A stretch of 6,527 nt of DNA from Acidimicrobiia bacterium (GTDB lineage Bacteria; Actinomycetota; Acidimicrobiia; Acidimicrobiales; SZUA-35): positions 1 through 6,527 of the forward strand of contig JAOUGG010000145.1 in assembly GCA_029857855.1 (NCBI GenBank). The letters run 5' to 3'. The position numbers and the translations under genes were made by a program. Shown here in pieces: positions 1 to 5,863 of this stretch; within the stretch, counting starts at the first letter, position 1, and each line of letters begins with the position of its first letter. Under the pieces are notes generated by a model. It ran no database searches. It saw only the letters and a list, made by a program, of their open reading frames with translations, and was not told where the DNA came from.

Positions 1-319
1 GGGATCCGAGCTCGGCCAGGTGGGTGGCGGTGACCGGGCGGCCATTGACATAGGCCCTCGACCGACCCTGGGCGGCCACGACCCGGGTGAGGATGATCTC
101 GGAGTCCTCGAGCAGGAAGCGGCCGTCGACGGTTGCCTCCCCGGCCCCGGCCCGGACCAGTCCCGGATCGGCCCGTCCTCCGACGAGGAGGTCGAGCGCA
201 TCGACCAGCAGCGTCTTGCCTGCGCCGGTTTCGCCCGTCAGGGCGATCATGCCCGGCGGCATGGTGATGGTCAGGGAGTCGATGACTCCGAGGTTGGAAA
301 CGCCGAGTTCGAGAATCAT
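1..319 (-). CDS. recN: DNA repair protein RecN, N-terminal part (truncated by window edge)
   Basis: This is the first 106 codons of RecN, the SMC-like ATPase recruited to DNA double-strand breaks. The start is the ATG at 319-317, giving MILELGVSNLGVIDSLTITM, the usual RecN opening in which an early beta-strand 'L.v.NlgvId' leads into the P-loop. The Walker A motif GETGAGKT is at residues 29-36, followed by the typical LLVDALDLLVGGRAD segment. RecN proteins are usually 550-590 residues, so the coiled coil, Walker B and signature motif lie beyond position 1. The nadK stop codon is in the same frame 30 nt upstream and no other start codon lies between, so this start is well constrained. No clear Shine-Dalgarno sequence is visible, and translation may depend on ribosomes arriving from nadK. 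The order tlyA-nadK-recN is conserved in actinobacteria, which supports the call. Confidence 0.95.
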   Translation of the reverse strand, partial: MILELGVSNLGVIDSLTITMPPGMIALTGETGAGKTLLVDALDLLVGGRADPGLVRAGAGEATVDGRFLLEDSEIILTRVVAAQGRSRAYVNGRPVTATHLAELGS

Positions 320-336
320 CGCAGTGCCGAGTTCAT
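316..336 (-). other. 6-codon mini-ORF before recN (possible translational coupling)
   Basis: A six-codon ORF, MNSALR, starts at ATG 336-334, 13 nt after the nadK stop. It ends at TGA 318-316, overlapping the recN start as ATGA. It repeats the arrangement seen in the tlyA-nadK gap, although here the upstream end does not overlap the nadK stop. It is short enough to be chance. Confidence 0.2.
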
Positions 337-349
337 GACAGGGTCCGAA

Positions 350-1222
350 TCATCGCCAATCGATCAGATGAAACTTTTCCTTCAACACGGTGTGGAAGTC
401 GCGCTCGCCATCGACCAGCAGCGTGACCTCGACGTCGGATGCGCGACAGCACACGGACTGACCGGGTTCGAGCTGCAGACAGGCCTCGCCGTCGAGGGCC
501 AGAACGGCGCCTCGATGGCCTTGGACGGTGAACGTCACCTCCGTGGTCGGGGCAAGAATCATTGATCGATTGAATACCATGTGGGCGGCTACGGGGGTCA
601 GGATCAGCGCGCGAAAATCCGGTTCAACTATAGGACCGCCCGCTGACAGTGAATACGCCGTGCTGCCGGTCGGGGTGGCCACGATCACCGCGTCGGCCAG
701 GTAGTTGCTGAAGGGACGGTCGTTGATGGTGGCCAGCACATCGACCGTGCGGCCGCTGTCGATTCGGGAGACGACGGCCTCGTTCAGAGCCGAACCCCGG
801 AATGGCGTGCCGTCGGCACCTGCGGTGTCGGACGTGACCTCCACCATCATGCGAACCTGTTCGATCAGATCGCCCCGGCGCCACCGTTCGAGCGCATCGA
901 TCAGGTGTGACGGCTCGACCTCGGCCAGGTAGCCGAGACGCCCGGCGTTGACGCCGAGGATCGGGACCCCGTGCTGAGCGACCAACCCGGCCGCCCGCAG
1001 CATGGTGCCGTCGCCGCCGAAACTGACGCACACGTCGAGCTGCTGGGCGAACGACCCCTCGTCGACAGCCAGATCCGGGCGCTCGACCAACTCGGCGTCC
1101 GCGGTGGGCAACCGGACCCCGATATCGTCGCCGCACCAGTCGATGACCTGCCTCGCCATCTTTCGAACCTCGTCCCGATAGTAGTGGATGACGATGCCCA
1201 GGTGGGAGGTCGATTGGGTCAT
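350..1222 (-). CDS. nadK: NAD kinase (ATP/polyphosphate-dependent NAD phosphorylation)
   Basis: A 290-residue cytoplasmic NAD kinase that phosphorylates the 2'-hydroxyl of the adenosine ribose of NAD to make NADP. Length is normal for the bacterial family (about 260-310). The diagnostic motifs are present in order: GGDGTMLRAA at 69-78, whose Asp71 is the catalytic residue of the GGDG motif; NAGRLGYLA at 92-100; LNEAVV at 146-151, the NE motif that contacts NAD; the glycine/threonine-rich ATPTGSTAY at 182-190; GGPIV at 195-199; and LDGE at 243-246. The start ATG at 1222-1220 has no convincing Shine-Dalgarno sequence and overlaps, as ATGA, the stop of a 13-codon ORF that begins at the tlyA stop. 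The gap to tlyA is 34 bp and to recN 30 bp, consistent with one operon. In M. tuberculosis the same position is held by ppnK (Rv1695). No catalytic residue appears to be missing. Confidence 0.97.
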   Translation of the reverse strand: MTQSTSHLGIVIHYYRDEVRKMARQVIDWCGDDIGVRLPTADAELVERPDLAVDEGSFAQQLDVCVSFGGDGTMLRAAGLVAQHGVPILGVNAGRLGYLAEVEPSHLIDALERWRRGDLIEQVRMMVEVTSDTAGADGTPFRGSALNEAVVSRIDSGRTVDVLATINDRPFSNYLADAVIVATPTGSTAYSLSAGGPIVEPDFRALILTPVAAHMVFNRSMILAPTTEVTFTVQGHRGAVLALDGEACLQLEPGQSVCCRASDVEVTLLVDGERDFHTVLKEKFHLIDWR

Positions 1223-1260
1223 GAGATACGACCGAAGAGGTTGTCGACTGGATGCATCAT
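1219..1260 (-). other. 13-codon bridging ORF between tlyA and nadK (possible translational coupling)
   Basis: The gap between tlyA and nadK is spanned exactly by a tiny ORF, MMHPVDNLFGRIS. Its ATG (1260-1258) overlaps the tlyA stop as ATGA, and its TGA (1221-1219) overlaps the nadK start as ATGA. A ribosome ending tlyA could restart here and be delivered to the nadK ATG, which lacks a visible Shine-Dalgarno sequence. The overlaps are read directly from the sequence. The coupling role is inference, and the peptide itself probably has no function. Confidence 0.35.
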
Positions 1261-2090
1261 CGGTTTTCGGCCTCCTGTCGGACCGCTACGCAAGCCTGGG
1301 CGACGGCGGTGTCGACGAGGGCTTCAACGTCCGGACTATCAGAAATGGTAGATGGCTGGTTGATCAGCCAGACGACAAACTCGACATTTCCCCTGGTACC
1401 GCGAATGGACGACGGGACGAGTCCGCGCGGGGTCAGGCCCACTTCGATAGCGGAGAACAGCACGTCGGCCACCGTCGTGCGCCAGAGGTCGGGATCGGTG
1501 ATGACACCCTTGCCCCTCGAGACCTCCTGCCGACCGGCCTCGAACTGGGGCTTGACGAGAAGAAGTAGCCGACCGCCGCTTGCCACCAGTTGGGCGAGGC
1601 TCGGCAGGACGAGTCGGAGCGAGATGAACGACAGGTCGCCCACGACGAGATCGAAGGGTCGGTCGAAGTCCGAGAGTGAGATCGATCGGATATCGGTCTG
1701 CTCCCTGACGTCGACCCTCGGGTCGGCCCGGAGCCGTTCGTGCAGCTGGTTGGTGCCGACATCGACGGCCACGACCCGCTCCGCTCCCCGCTGCAGCAGA
1801 CAATCGGTGAAACCGCCGGTCGAGGATCCGGCATCCAGGCAGTACAGGCCGCTCGGATCGACCGCGAAAACCTCGAGTGCGCCGGCCAGCTTCTGCCCTG
1901 CCCTGCTGACGAACGGGGGTGGCGGAGCGGCGAGCGTGATGGCCTGGTCGGTTGCCACCATGCGCGCCGGTTTGTCGGCGAACGAACCACCGACGAGTAC
2001 CTGGCGATCGACGATCAGCCGCCGGGCGGCCTCGCGGCTGGGAACCATCCCCCGGCGAACCATCTCGGCATCCAAACGGCGTTTGATCAT
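1257..2090 (-). CDS. tlyA: TlyA family 16S/23S rRNA (cytidine-2'-O)-methyltransferase
   Basis: A 277-residue protein with the two-domain TlyA layout: an N-terminal S4 RNA-binding domain (about residues 3-60) and an FtsJ/RrmJ-type SAM-dependent methyltransferase domain (about 60-245). The SAM-binding loop LDAGSSTGGFTDC is at 85-97. The K-D-K-E tetrad typical of 2'-O-ribose methyltransferases is readable as Lys67 (SRAGQKL), Asp152 (GDLSF), Lys180 (VKPQFE) and Glu237 (NVEFVVW). Characterised TlyA proteins methylate C1409 of 16S and C1920 of 23S rRNA, and loss gives capreomycin/viomycin resistance in mycobacteria. Members with a full S4 extension are usually dual-target, so I infer both sites. 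The ATG at 2090-2088 is preceded by GGGAGG only 2 nt away, an unusually tight spacing, and by a 7-bp hairpin. The older 'haemolysin' label is historical. It leads the tlyA-nadK-recN group. Confidence 0.96.
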   Translation of the reverse strand: MIKRRLDAEMVRRGMVPSREAARRLIVDRQVLVGGSFADKPARMVATDQAITLAAPPPPFVSRAGQKLAGALEVFAVDPSGLYCLDAGSSTGGFTDCLLQRGAERVVAVDVGTNQLHERLRADPRVDVREQTDIRSISLSDFDRPFDLVVGDLSFISLRLVLPSLAQLVASGGRLLLLVKPQFEAGRQEVSRGKGVITDPDLWRTTVADVLFSAIEVGLTPRGLVPSSIRGTRGNVEFVVWLINQPSTISDSPDVEALVDTAVAQACVAVRQEAENR

Positions 2091-2101
2091 GACCTCCCGG
2101 A

Positions 2102-2121
2102 CTGCGGTTCCAAGACCGCAG
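2102..2121 (-). promoter_or_regulatory. Hairpin in the tlyA leader, next to the ribosome-binding site
   Basis: An inverted repeat with a 7-bp stem (CTGCGGT/ACCGCAG) and a 6-nt loop lies in the 62-bp gap between the AAKK-protein gene and tlyA, ending 11 nt before the tlyA ATG and just upstream of GGGAGG. There is no T-run after it, so it is a poor intrinsic terminator. It may affect ribosome access or mRNA processing. The structure is visible; the role is inference. Confidence 0.4.
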
Positions 2122-2152
2122 CTCAGGGTAGCAAGCCGGTCGCAGGGCGACG

Positions 2153-2905
2153 CTAGCGCTTCTTCGCCGCCTTCTTGGCCGTCGCCTTCTTCGCTGGTGC
2201 CTTCTTCACGCTCTTCTTCGCCGCCTTCTTCGCCGTGGCCTTCTTCACGCTCTTCTTGGCGGTCGCCTTCTTCGCTGGTGCCTTCTTCGTGCTCTTCTTG
2301 GCCGCCTTCTTCGCCGGTGCCTTCTTCGCGCTCTTCTTGGCGGTCGCCTTCTTCGCTGGTGCCTTCTTCGCGCTCTTCTTGGCGGTCGCCTTCTTCGCCG
2401 CCTTCTTAGCCGAGGTGGCGCTCGTCGTAGCGCCCTTCTCGCTCGGCTTCGGAGCGGACTTCCTGGTGACGGCGGCCATCGAACCCGCCCGCCCAGCGAC
2501 GGATGCGGCGGCGCCGGAGGCGGCTCCCGATATGTCGCCCGCGGCGTCAGTGGCCTGCTTCATCCACTTCTGGAACGTCGAGCCGGCCGTCTCGATCTGC
2601 TCCTCCAGACCAGGCATAGCAGCGTAGACGAAGTTTGAGAACTCCTCCATCGCCGCCGCCAGACCGTCACCGACGTCACCGGCCGCTGTGGCCGCCTCAC
2701 TGCGGAGGAACCGGGCGAGCCGATCCATCTGGTTGAGCGCATCGTGGGTGCTCGTCGGCAGCGAAGTGGGCACCGCCGCGCTCGACGACTGGCGTACCCG
2801 CTCCATCTCGGCCTCGAACCGTTCGGTGGCGTCCTCGAGGACGGCGCGAAGATCCGCGAGTCCCTTGTTGAGGGCCTGCGTGAAAGGATCGGTGCTACTG
2901 GTCAT
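2153..2905 (-). CDS. Lysine-rich AAKK-repeat protein, putative nucleoid-associated or phasin-like
   Basis: I do not recognise a named family for the whole protein. With the ATG at 2905-2903 it has 250 residues in two parts. The N-terminal part (about 1-150) is predicted largely alpha-helical: an acidic, possibly coiled-coil helix (LADLRAVLEDATERFEAEME), a Ser/Pro/Thr linker, further helices including FSNFVYAAMPGLEEQ and FQKWMKQATDAAGD, then an Ala/Gly-rich stretch. From about residue 165 to the end the chain is almost only Lys, Ala, Ser, Thr, Pro and Val in AAKK-type repeats, a tail known from histone H1-like proteins, mycobacterial HupB/Hlp, heparin-binding haemagglutinin and some PHA-granule phasins. 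DNA or polyanion binding is therefore likely; localisation is unknown. No signal peptide or membrane segment is seen. A GTG at 2929 would add 8 residues, but a TANNNT box 7 nt before the ATG favours the ATG. It sits where M. tuberculosis has the small hypothetical Rv1693, without obvious similarity. Confidence 0.85.
   Translation of the reverse strand: MTSSTDPFTQALNKGLADLRAVLEDATERFEAEMERVRQSSSAAVPTSLPTSTHDALNQMDRLARFLRSEAATAAGDVGDGLAAAMEEFSNFVYAAMPGLEEQIETAGSTFQKWMKQATDAAGDISGAASGAAASVAGRAGSMAAVTRKSAPKPSEKGATTSATSAKKAAKKATAKKSAKKAPAKKATAKKSAKKAPAKKAAKKSTKKAPAKKATAKKSVKKATAKKAAKKSVKKAPAKKATAKKAAKKR
2156..2413 (-). repeat. Degenerate tandem repeat encoding the AAKK tail
   Basis: Within the AAKK-protein gene the DNA repeats imperfectly. 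The clearest unit is about 42 bp, encoding 14 residues of the type ATAKKSAKKAPAKK, with variants in which Ser-Ala becomes Ser-Val or Ser-Thr. On the plus strand this reads as a run of CTTCTT blocks. Such tracts change length easily by slippage or recombination, so tail length probably varies among relatives and assemblies may collapse it. Confidence 0.85.
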
Positions 2906-2912
2906 GGCTCGC

Positions 2913-2918
2913 AGACTA
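2913..2918 (-). promoter_or_regulatory. Candidate -10 box (TAGTCT) for a leaderless AAKK-protein mRNA
   Basis: TAGTCT fits the actinobacterial -10 consensus TANNNT and ends exactly 7 nt before the ATG at 2905, so transcription would start at or next to the start codon. No Shine-Dalgarno sequence is present. A possible -35 (TTGCTC, 2946-2941) is too far away for this box (22 bp) but fits an overlapping TGTACT at 17 bp. Confidence 0.4.
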
Positions 2919-2986
2919 GTACAGAGCACAGCGTCTGGAGGAGCAAGCGTGTGATTGCGGCCGCAGACCGCTGTCGGACTCCGTTG

Positions 2987-3766
2987 TCACAGCTCCGCCA
3001 GGATTCGGGGGACGAGACGGGCGACGTCGTCCTCCACCCAGGACGGCTCCGGCTCGATCGGGAGGTCGTCGCGGCCAGTGACGCCGGTGAGCACGAGTCC
3101 GAATCGGTAGCCCATCGCCGACGCGAATCGACCGTCGGTCTCCGGACGGTCGCCGATCATGACGCCGTCGGGACCCAGGACCGATCGAACGAGCTGCGCC
3201 TGAGCGTCGTGTGGTTTGCCGGCCACGACCGGCTCGGCGCCCGTCGCGTATCGAACCGCGGCGACGATCGACCCTCCGCCGGGAAGCATCCCGCGTTCCG
3301 ACGGATAGGTCGAGTCGGTGTTGGTGGCCACGAACCGGGCACCGGCGTGAAGGGCCAGCACCGCCCCCGACAACCGCTCGTAGCTGAGGTTCCGGTCGAG
3401 CCCGACCAGTACGACGTCGGCTCGCTCTCCTGATCCTGCACCGTCGACGACGACCGCCCCCCGGGCCTCGACCGCCTCGACGATGCCCGGCCCCCCGAGC
3501 ACGTAGACCCGCTCACCCTCCTCGACAAGGGAAGCTCCGGCCATGGCCGACGTTATGACGCGCCCCTGGGCCGCGATGCCGAACGAGGCCAACTTGGCCT
3601 CCTGCTCGGCGACGGTGGCGAAGGAGTTGTTGGTCACGAAGGCGACCCGATGGCCTCCCTCGACCAGCGCGGCAACGGCATCGGCCGAGCCCTGAATCGG
3701 ATCACGGCCGGTCCACAGCACGCCGTCGAGGTCGAACGCCCAGGCGACTCGGCTCGACTCGTCCAC
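2987..3766 (-). CDS. HAD-IIA family phosphatase (NagD-like; glycerol-3-phosphate/phosphoglycolate phosphatase type)
   Basis: A haloacid-dehalogenase superfamily phosphatase of subclass IIA. Numbering from the GTG at 3766-3764 gives 259 residues, typical for the group. Motif I is AFDLDGVLW with nucleophile Asp12 and acid/base Asp14. Motif II is VTNNS near 44-48. The cap region contains NTDSTYP and PGGGSIVAAVRYATG. The motif III lysine is in AGKPH (Lys184), and motif IV is IGDRPETD (Asp206, Asp211). The M. tuberculosis protein in the same syntenic slot, Rv1692, has been described as a glycerol-3-phosphate phosphatase; substrate assignment here is inference from synteny and subclass. An upstream ATG at 3841 would add 25 Ser/Pro-rich residues and overlap the aldolase gene by 65 bp. 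I prefer the GTG because it falls 10 nt after the aldolase stop and gives a normal family N-terminus. Probably co-transcribed with the aldolase. Confidence 0.9.
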   Translation of the reverse strand: MDESSRVAWAFDLDGVLWTGRDPIQGSADAVAALVEGGHRVAFVTNNSFATVAEQEAKLASFGIAAQGRVITSAMAGASLVEEGERVYVLGGPGIVEAVEARGAVVVDGAGSGERADVVLVGLDRNLSYERLSGAVLALHAGARFVATNTDSTYPSERGMLPGGGSIVAAVRYATGAEPVVAGKPHDAQAQLVRSVLGPDGVMIGDRPETDGRFASAMGYRFGLVLTGVTGRDDLPIEPEPSWVEDDVARLVPRILAEL

Positions 3767-3776
3767 GCTCGTGGAA

Positions 3777-4664
3777 TCAGGTTCGGGAGGCGGCGAAGAT
3801 GGCGTCGATCGAGCTACCCAGGACGGCGTTGAACTCGTCATCGGACTGGCCTGCCGACAGTCCCTCGGCCAGAGCCCGGGAGAAGCTGGCGATCATGCCG
3901 TGGTTGCGGCTAAGGCGCTCGTTGGCCTCGTCACGCGAGTAGCCGCCCGACAGAGCGACGACCCGAAGTACACGATCGTCCTCGATCAGGGGACGGTAGA
4001 AGTTGTCCTCGGTCGGGATGCTCAACTTCAGCATCACGGATTGGCCGTCACCCAACGAGTCGAGGTGGGCGATGATAGCGTCGCGCAACAGCACCTCGGC
4101 CTCCGCCTTCTCCGGACTGTGGATGTCGACCTCGGGTTCGAGGATCGGCATCAGACCGGCAGCCAGTATCTGGTGGCCGACCTCGAACTGCTGGTCGACG
4201 ACGGCCTTCACGCCATGGGGATTCGCCAACTTGATCACCGAACGCATCTTGGTGCCGAAAACACCCTTCTCGACCGCCCGGGCCAGCAGCTCAGCCAATC
4301 CCGGATTGGCCTTCATGACCTGGACGCCGTTCGCCTCGTCGGCGAGGCCCTTGTCGGTCTTCAGGAAAGGAACGACCCGGCGTTCGGTCCACAGGTAATC
4401 GGCCGATCCCTTGCCCTCGATCTGGCGGTCCATGGTTTGCTCGAAGAGGATGGCGCCGAGCACCTTGTCGCCGGTGAAGGCCGGGCTGGTGATGATCCTC
4501 GTCCGCATCTCGTGGATCAGGTCGAACATCTCGTCTTCGTTGCCGTACGCCGACTCGTCGACGCCATACTGCGCGAGCGCCTTGGGCGTGCTCCCGCCGC
4601 TCTGATCGAGTGCGGCGATGAAGCCCTCGGCTGTGCGAACCTTTTCCAGCTGTTCTGCGTTCAT
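3777..4664 (-). CDS. fda: Fructose-bisphosphate aldolase, class I (Schiff-base type)
   Basis: A 295-residue class I aldolase of the compact bacterial type, close in length to and, from memory, highly similar to Staphylococcus aureus Fda (296 aa). It cleaves fructose 1,6-bisphosphate to dihydroxyacetone phosphate and glyceraldehyde 3-phosphate, or runs in reverse in gluconeogenesis. The visible active-site elements are [13 protein letters not shown] at 18-30 (Asp20), GTKMRS at 137-142 (Lys139 and Arg141, matching rabbit Lys146/Arg148), LEPEVDI at 175-181 (Glu176, matching Glu187), the Schiff-base Lys213 in VMLKL, and the phosphate-binding ALSGGYS at 237-243. The ATG at 4664 is chosen because MNAEQLEKV aligns with the family start. 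In-frame starts further upstream (ATG at 4697 or 4739) would add unrelated residues, and the 4739 one would translate the hairpin at 4709-4736. GGGAAGG lies about 14 nt upstream, a long spacing. The gene is an addition to the usual actinobacterial tlyA neighbourhood. Confidence 0.95.
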   Translation of the reverse strand: MNAEQLEKVRTAEGFIAALDQSGGSTPKALAQYGVDESAYGNEDEMFDLIHEMRTRIITSPAFTGDKVLGAILFEQTMDRQIEGKGSADYLWTERRVVPFLKTDKGLADEANGVQVMKANPGLAELLARAVEKGVFGTKMRSVIKLANPHGVKAVVDQQFEVGHQILAAGLMPILEPEVDIHSPEKAEAEVLLRDAIIAHLDSLGDGQSVMLKLSIPTEDNFYRPLIEDDRVLRVVALSGGYSRDEANERLSRNHGMIASFSRALAEGLSAGQSDDEFNAVLGSSIDAIFAASRT

Positions 4665-4833
4665 CTCGTGTACTAACGCCTTCCCTTTCGGCACCATGGG
4701 CAACAAATCCGGGAACGGAACACATTCCGTTCCCGGCACTCAACCTATCGCCCGGCACCGGCAAATCTGCCTCCGACCCCACGGCGGGGGCGCGGACGGT
4801 GAGGAAAGCGATAAGCGGCACGCGAGCGCGCCG
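4665..4833. other. Intergenic region upstream of fda
   Basis: This 169-bp gap holds the 12-bp hairpin at 4709-4736. I found no convincing -35/-10 pair for fda, and no small ORF with coding character or RNA gene. A promoter placed after the hairpin would have only 45 bp available, so fda may be transcribed from a promoter before the hairpin, or by read-through. Confidence 0.5.
4709..4736 (-). terminator. Strong 12-bp hairpin between the TPR gene and fda (likely intrinsic terminator)
   Basis: A perfect 12-bp stem (CCGGGAACGGAA/TTCCGTTCCCGG) closes a 4-nt loop (UGUG on the minus-strand transcript) and is followed by ATTTGTT, a moderately U-rich tail. It lies about 100 nt after the stop of the TPR gene and 45 nt before the fda start, so it probably ends TPR/rRNA read-through transcripts. 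The plus strand lacks a T-run after the stem. Because it sits in what would be the fda leader, an attenuator or a regulator operator is the main alternative. Confidence 0.6.
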
Positions 4834-5856
4834 TCACAGGCTTGCGGCCCGCTCCGCGGCATCGCCGAAGTCGGCGTCGGCTGTGGCGATGTCGGTGAAC
4901 AGCCGTCGAGCCCGGGAGTTGTCGCCCGCCCGCTCGTAGAGATCCGCCAGGGCGTACCACCGCCGGAGATGGTGCACGCCGGGTCGGCCCTTCACCTTCG
5001 GGGCCTTCTCGAGAAAGCGAATGGCGTCGGCCACCCGGCCACGATCGGCCATGGCGCCGGCCTGGACGATGCGGCCCTCCTCGATCAGTTCGGGTTCGGG
5101 TGACGCCTCACCGAGCTCCTGCCACAGCTGCTCGACCTTCGACCAGTTCCGCAGGGCGCGATGGCAGTCGGCCAGAACCGGATGCTGCTCGACCGACCGG
5201 GTGAGCGCGTGGAACCGCTCGAGTTGGTCTATGGCTCGGCGCCACTGGCCGAGTCGGTAGCGGGTCAGACCGAGGAGTTCGTGCACCTCGGCGACGTCCG
5301 GGGCGAGGCGTTGGATGGAGACGAGGAGCCGCTCCGCCTCGGTGAACCGCTCCGCCTCGAATGCGACGGCAGCATCGGCCAGCCGGGACCGGAGCTTGTT
5401 CGCCGTCGAGACACCGACCCCTCCCATCTCGATGTCGTCGACGTGGACCCGGTTCCTGGCCCGACGCCGCTGACTGCGTCGTTTCGACTTCGCGGAGGTC
5501 GACGAGCGGCCAGAGCCGACGTTGTCGCCATGGACCCGCTCGATCACCACCTCGGTTCGTTCGAAGCGGGCATTCTCGCCGTCGGCGGCGTCGGTGACGG
5601 GTCGAACGTCGGGAGGCGGCGGGATCCGCTTGTTCTTCGACCGGCCGGACGCAGTATCGGTCCGGCGATTGTCGTCGCCCTGTCCAGGACGCGGCTTCGA
5701 CGATCCCCACTTGGATCCTCCGCCCTCCGGTCCAGGGCGTTTGCCGGCACCGCCCTTGGCACCTTCCCGGCCACCGCCTTGCCGACCGGTGCCCGGTCGA
5801 CCACCGGAACGCGACCGGCCCCTGGACCTATCGGAATTCGAACCTGAGCCTGTCAT
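4834..5856 (-). CDS. TPR-repeat protein with a basic disordered N-terminus (Rv1691-like)
   Basis: A 340-residue protein of unknown function, probably cytoplasmic. Residues 1-140 are low complexity: a Gly/Arg/Ser/Lys-rich stretch (about 1-78), a short acidic/proline part, then the very basic SAKSKRRSQRRRARNR at about 121-136. This resembles RNA-binding disordered tails. From about 155 to 335 the chain forms helical pairs of TPR/TPR-like type: LADAAVAFEAERFTEAERLL, VHELLGLTRYRLGQWRRAIDQL, VLADCHRALRNWSKVEQLW, IVQAGAMADRGRVADAIRFL and WYALADLYERAGDNSRARRLF. Many actinobacteria carry such a protein upstream of the HAD phosphatase and tlyA (Rv1691 in M. tuberculosis, about 250 residues), some with a similar Arg/Gly-rich extension. 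The start ATG at 5856 has a TANNNT box 7 nt upstream. An internal start would remove the disordered part, but the frame stays open and its bias towards Gly/Arg codons is plausible. The adjacent rRNA operon lies directly upstream. Confidence 0.88.
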   Translation of the reverse strand: MTGSGSNSDRSRGRSRSGGRPGTGRQGGGREGAKGGAGKRPGPEGGGSKWGSSKPRPGQGDDNRRTDTASGRSKNKRIPPPPDVRPVTDAADGENARFERTEVVIERVHGDNVGSGRSSTSAKSKRRSQRRRARNRVHVDDIEMGGVGVSTANKLRSRLADAAVAFEAERFTEAERLLVSIQRLAPDVAEVHELLGLTRYRLGQWRRAIDQLERFHALTRSVEQHPVLADCHRALRNWSKVEQLWQELGEASPEPELIEEGRIVQAGAMADRGRVADAIRFLEKAPKVKGRPGVHHLRRWYALADLYERAGDNSRARRLFTDIATADADFGDAAERAASL

Positions 5857-5863
5857 CGCCTCA

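Noticed and set aside
2125..2130. TACCCT with an upstream TG, a possible extended -10 for tlyA
   Set aside because: The implied start would fall inside the leader hairpin and there is no matching -35. Too weak to list as a promoter.
1252..2409. A 385-codon plus-strand frame rich in Ser/Pro opposite tlyA and the AAKK gene
   Set aside because: It is the mirror of two supported genes. Its Ser-Pro repeat is simply the reverse complement of the AAG-rich lysine repeat in another frame.
2156..2413. The regular CTTCTT-rich repeats considered as a CRISPR array or non-coding satellite
   Set aside because: There are no unique spacers, the period is a multiple of three, and the reading frame stays open as a lysine-rich tail.
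2175..2627. A plus-strand frame giving a very hydrophobic Phe/Ala-rich 'membrane' protein
   Set aside because: The Phe runs come from TTC, the complement of the AAKK-tail AAG codons. It has no independent support.
3771..4676. A 301-codon open frame on the plus strand opposite fda
   Set aside because: Long antisense frames are common in high-GC DNA. The minus strand here encodes an aldolase with all active-site residues, and the plus-strand product shows no family features.
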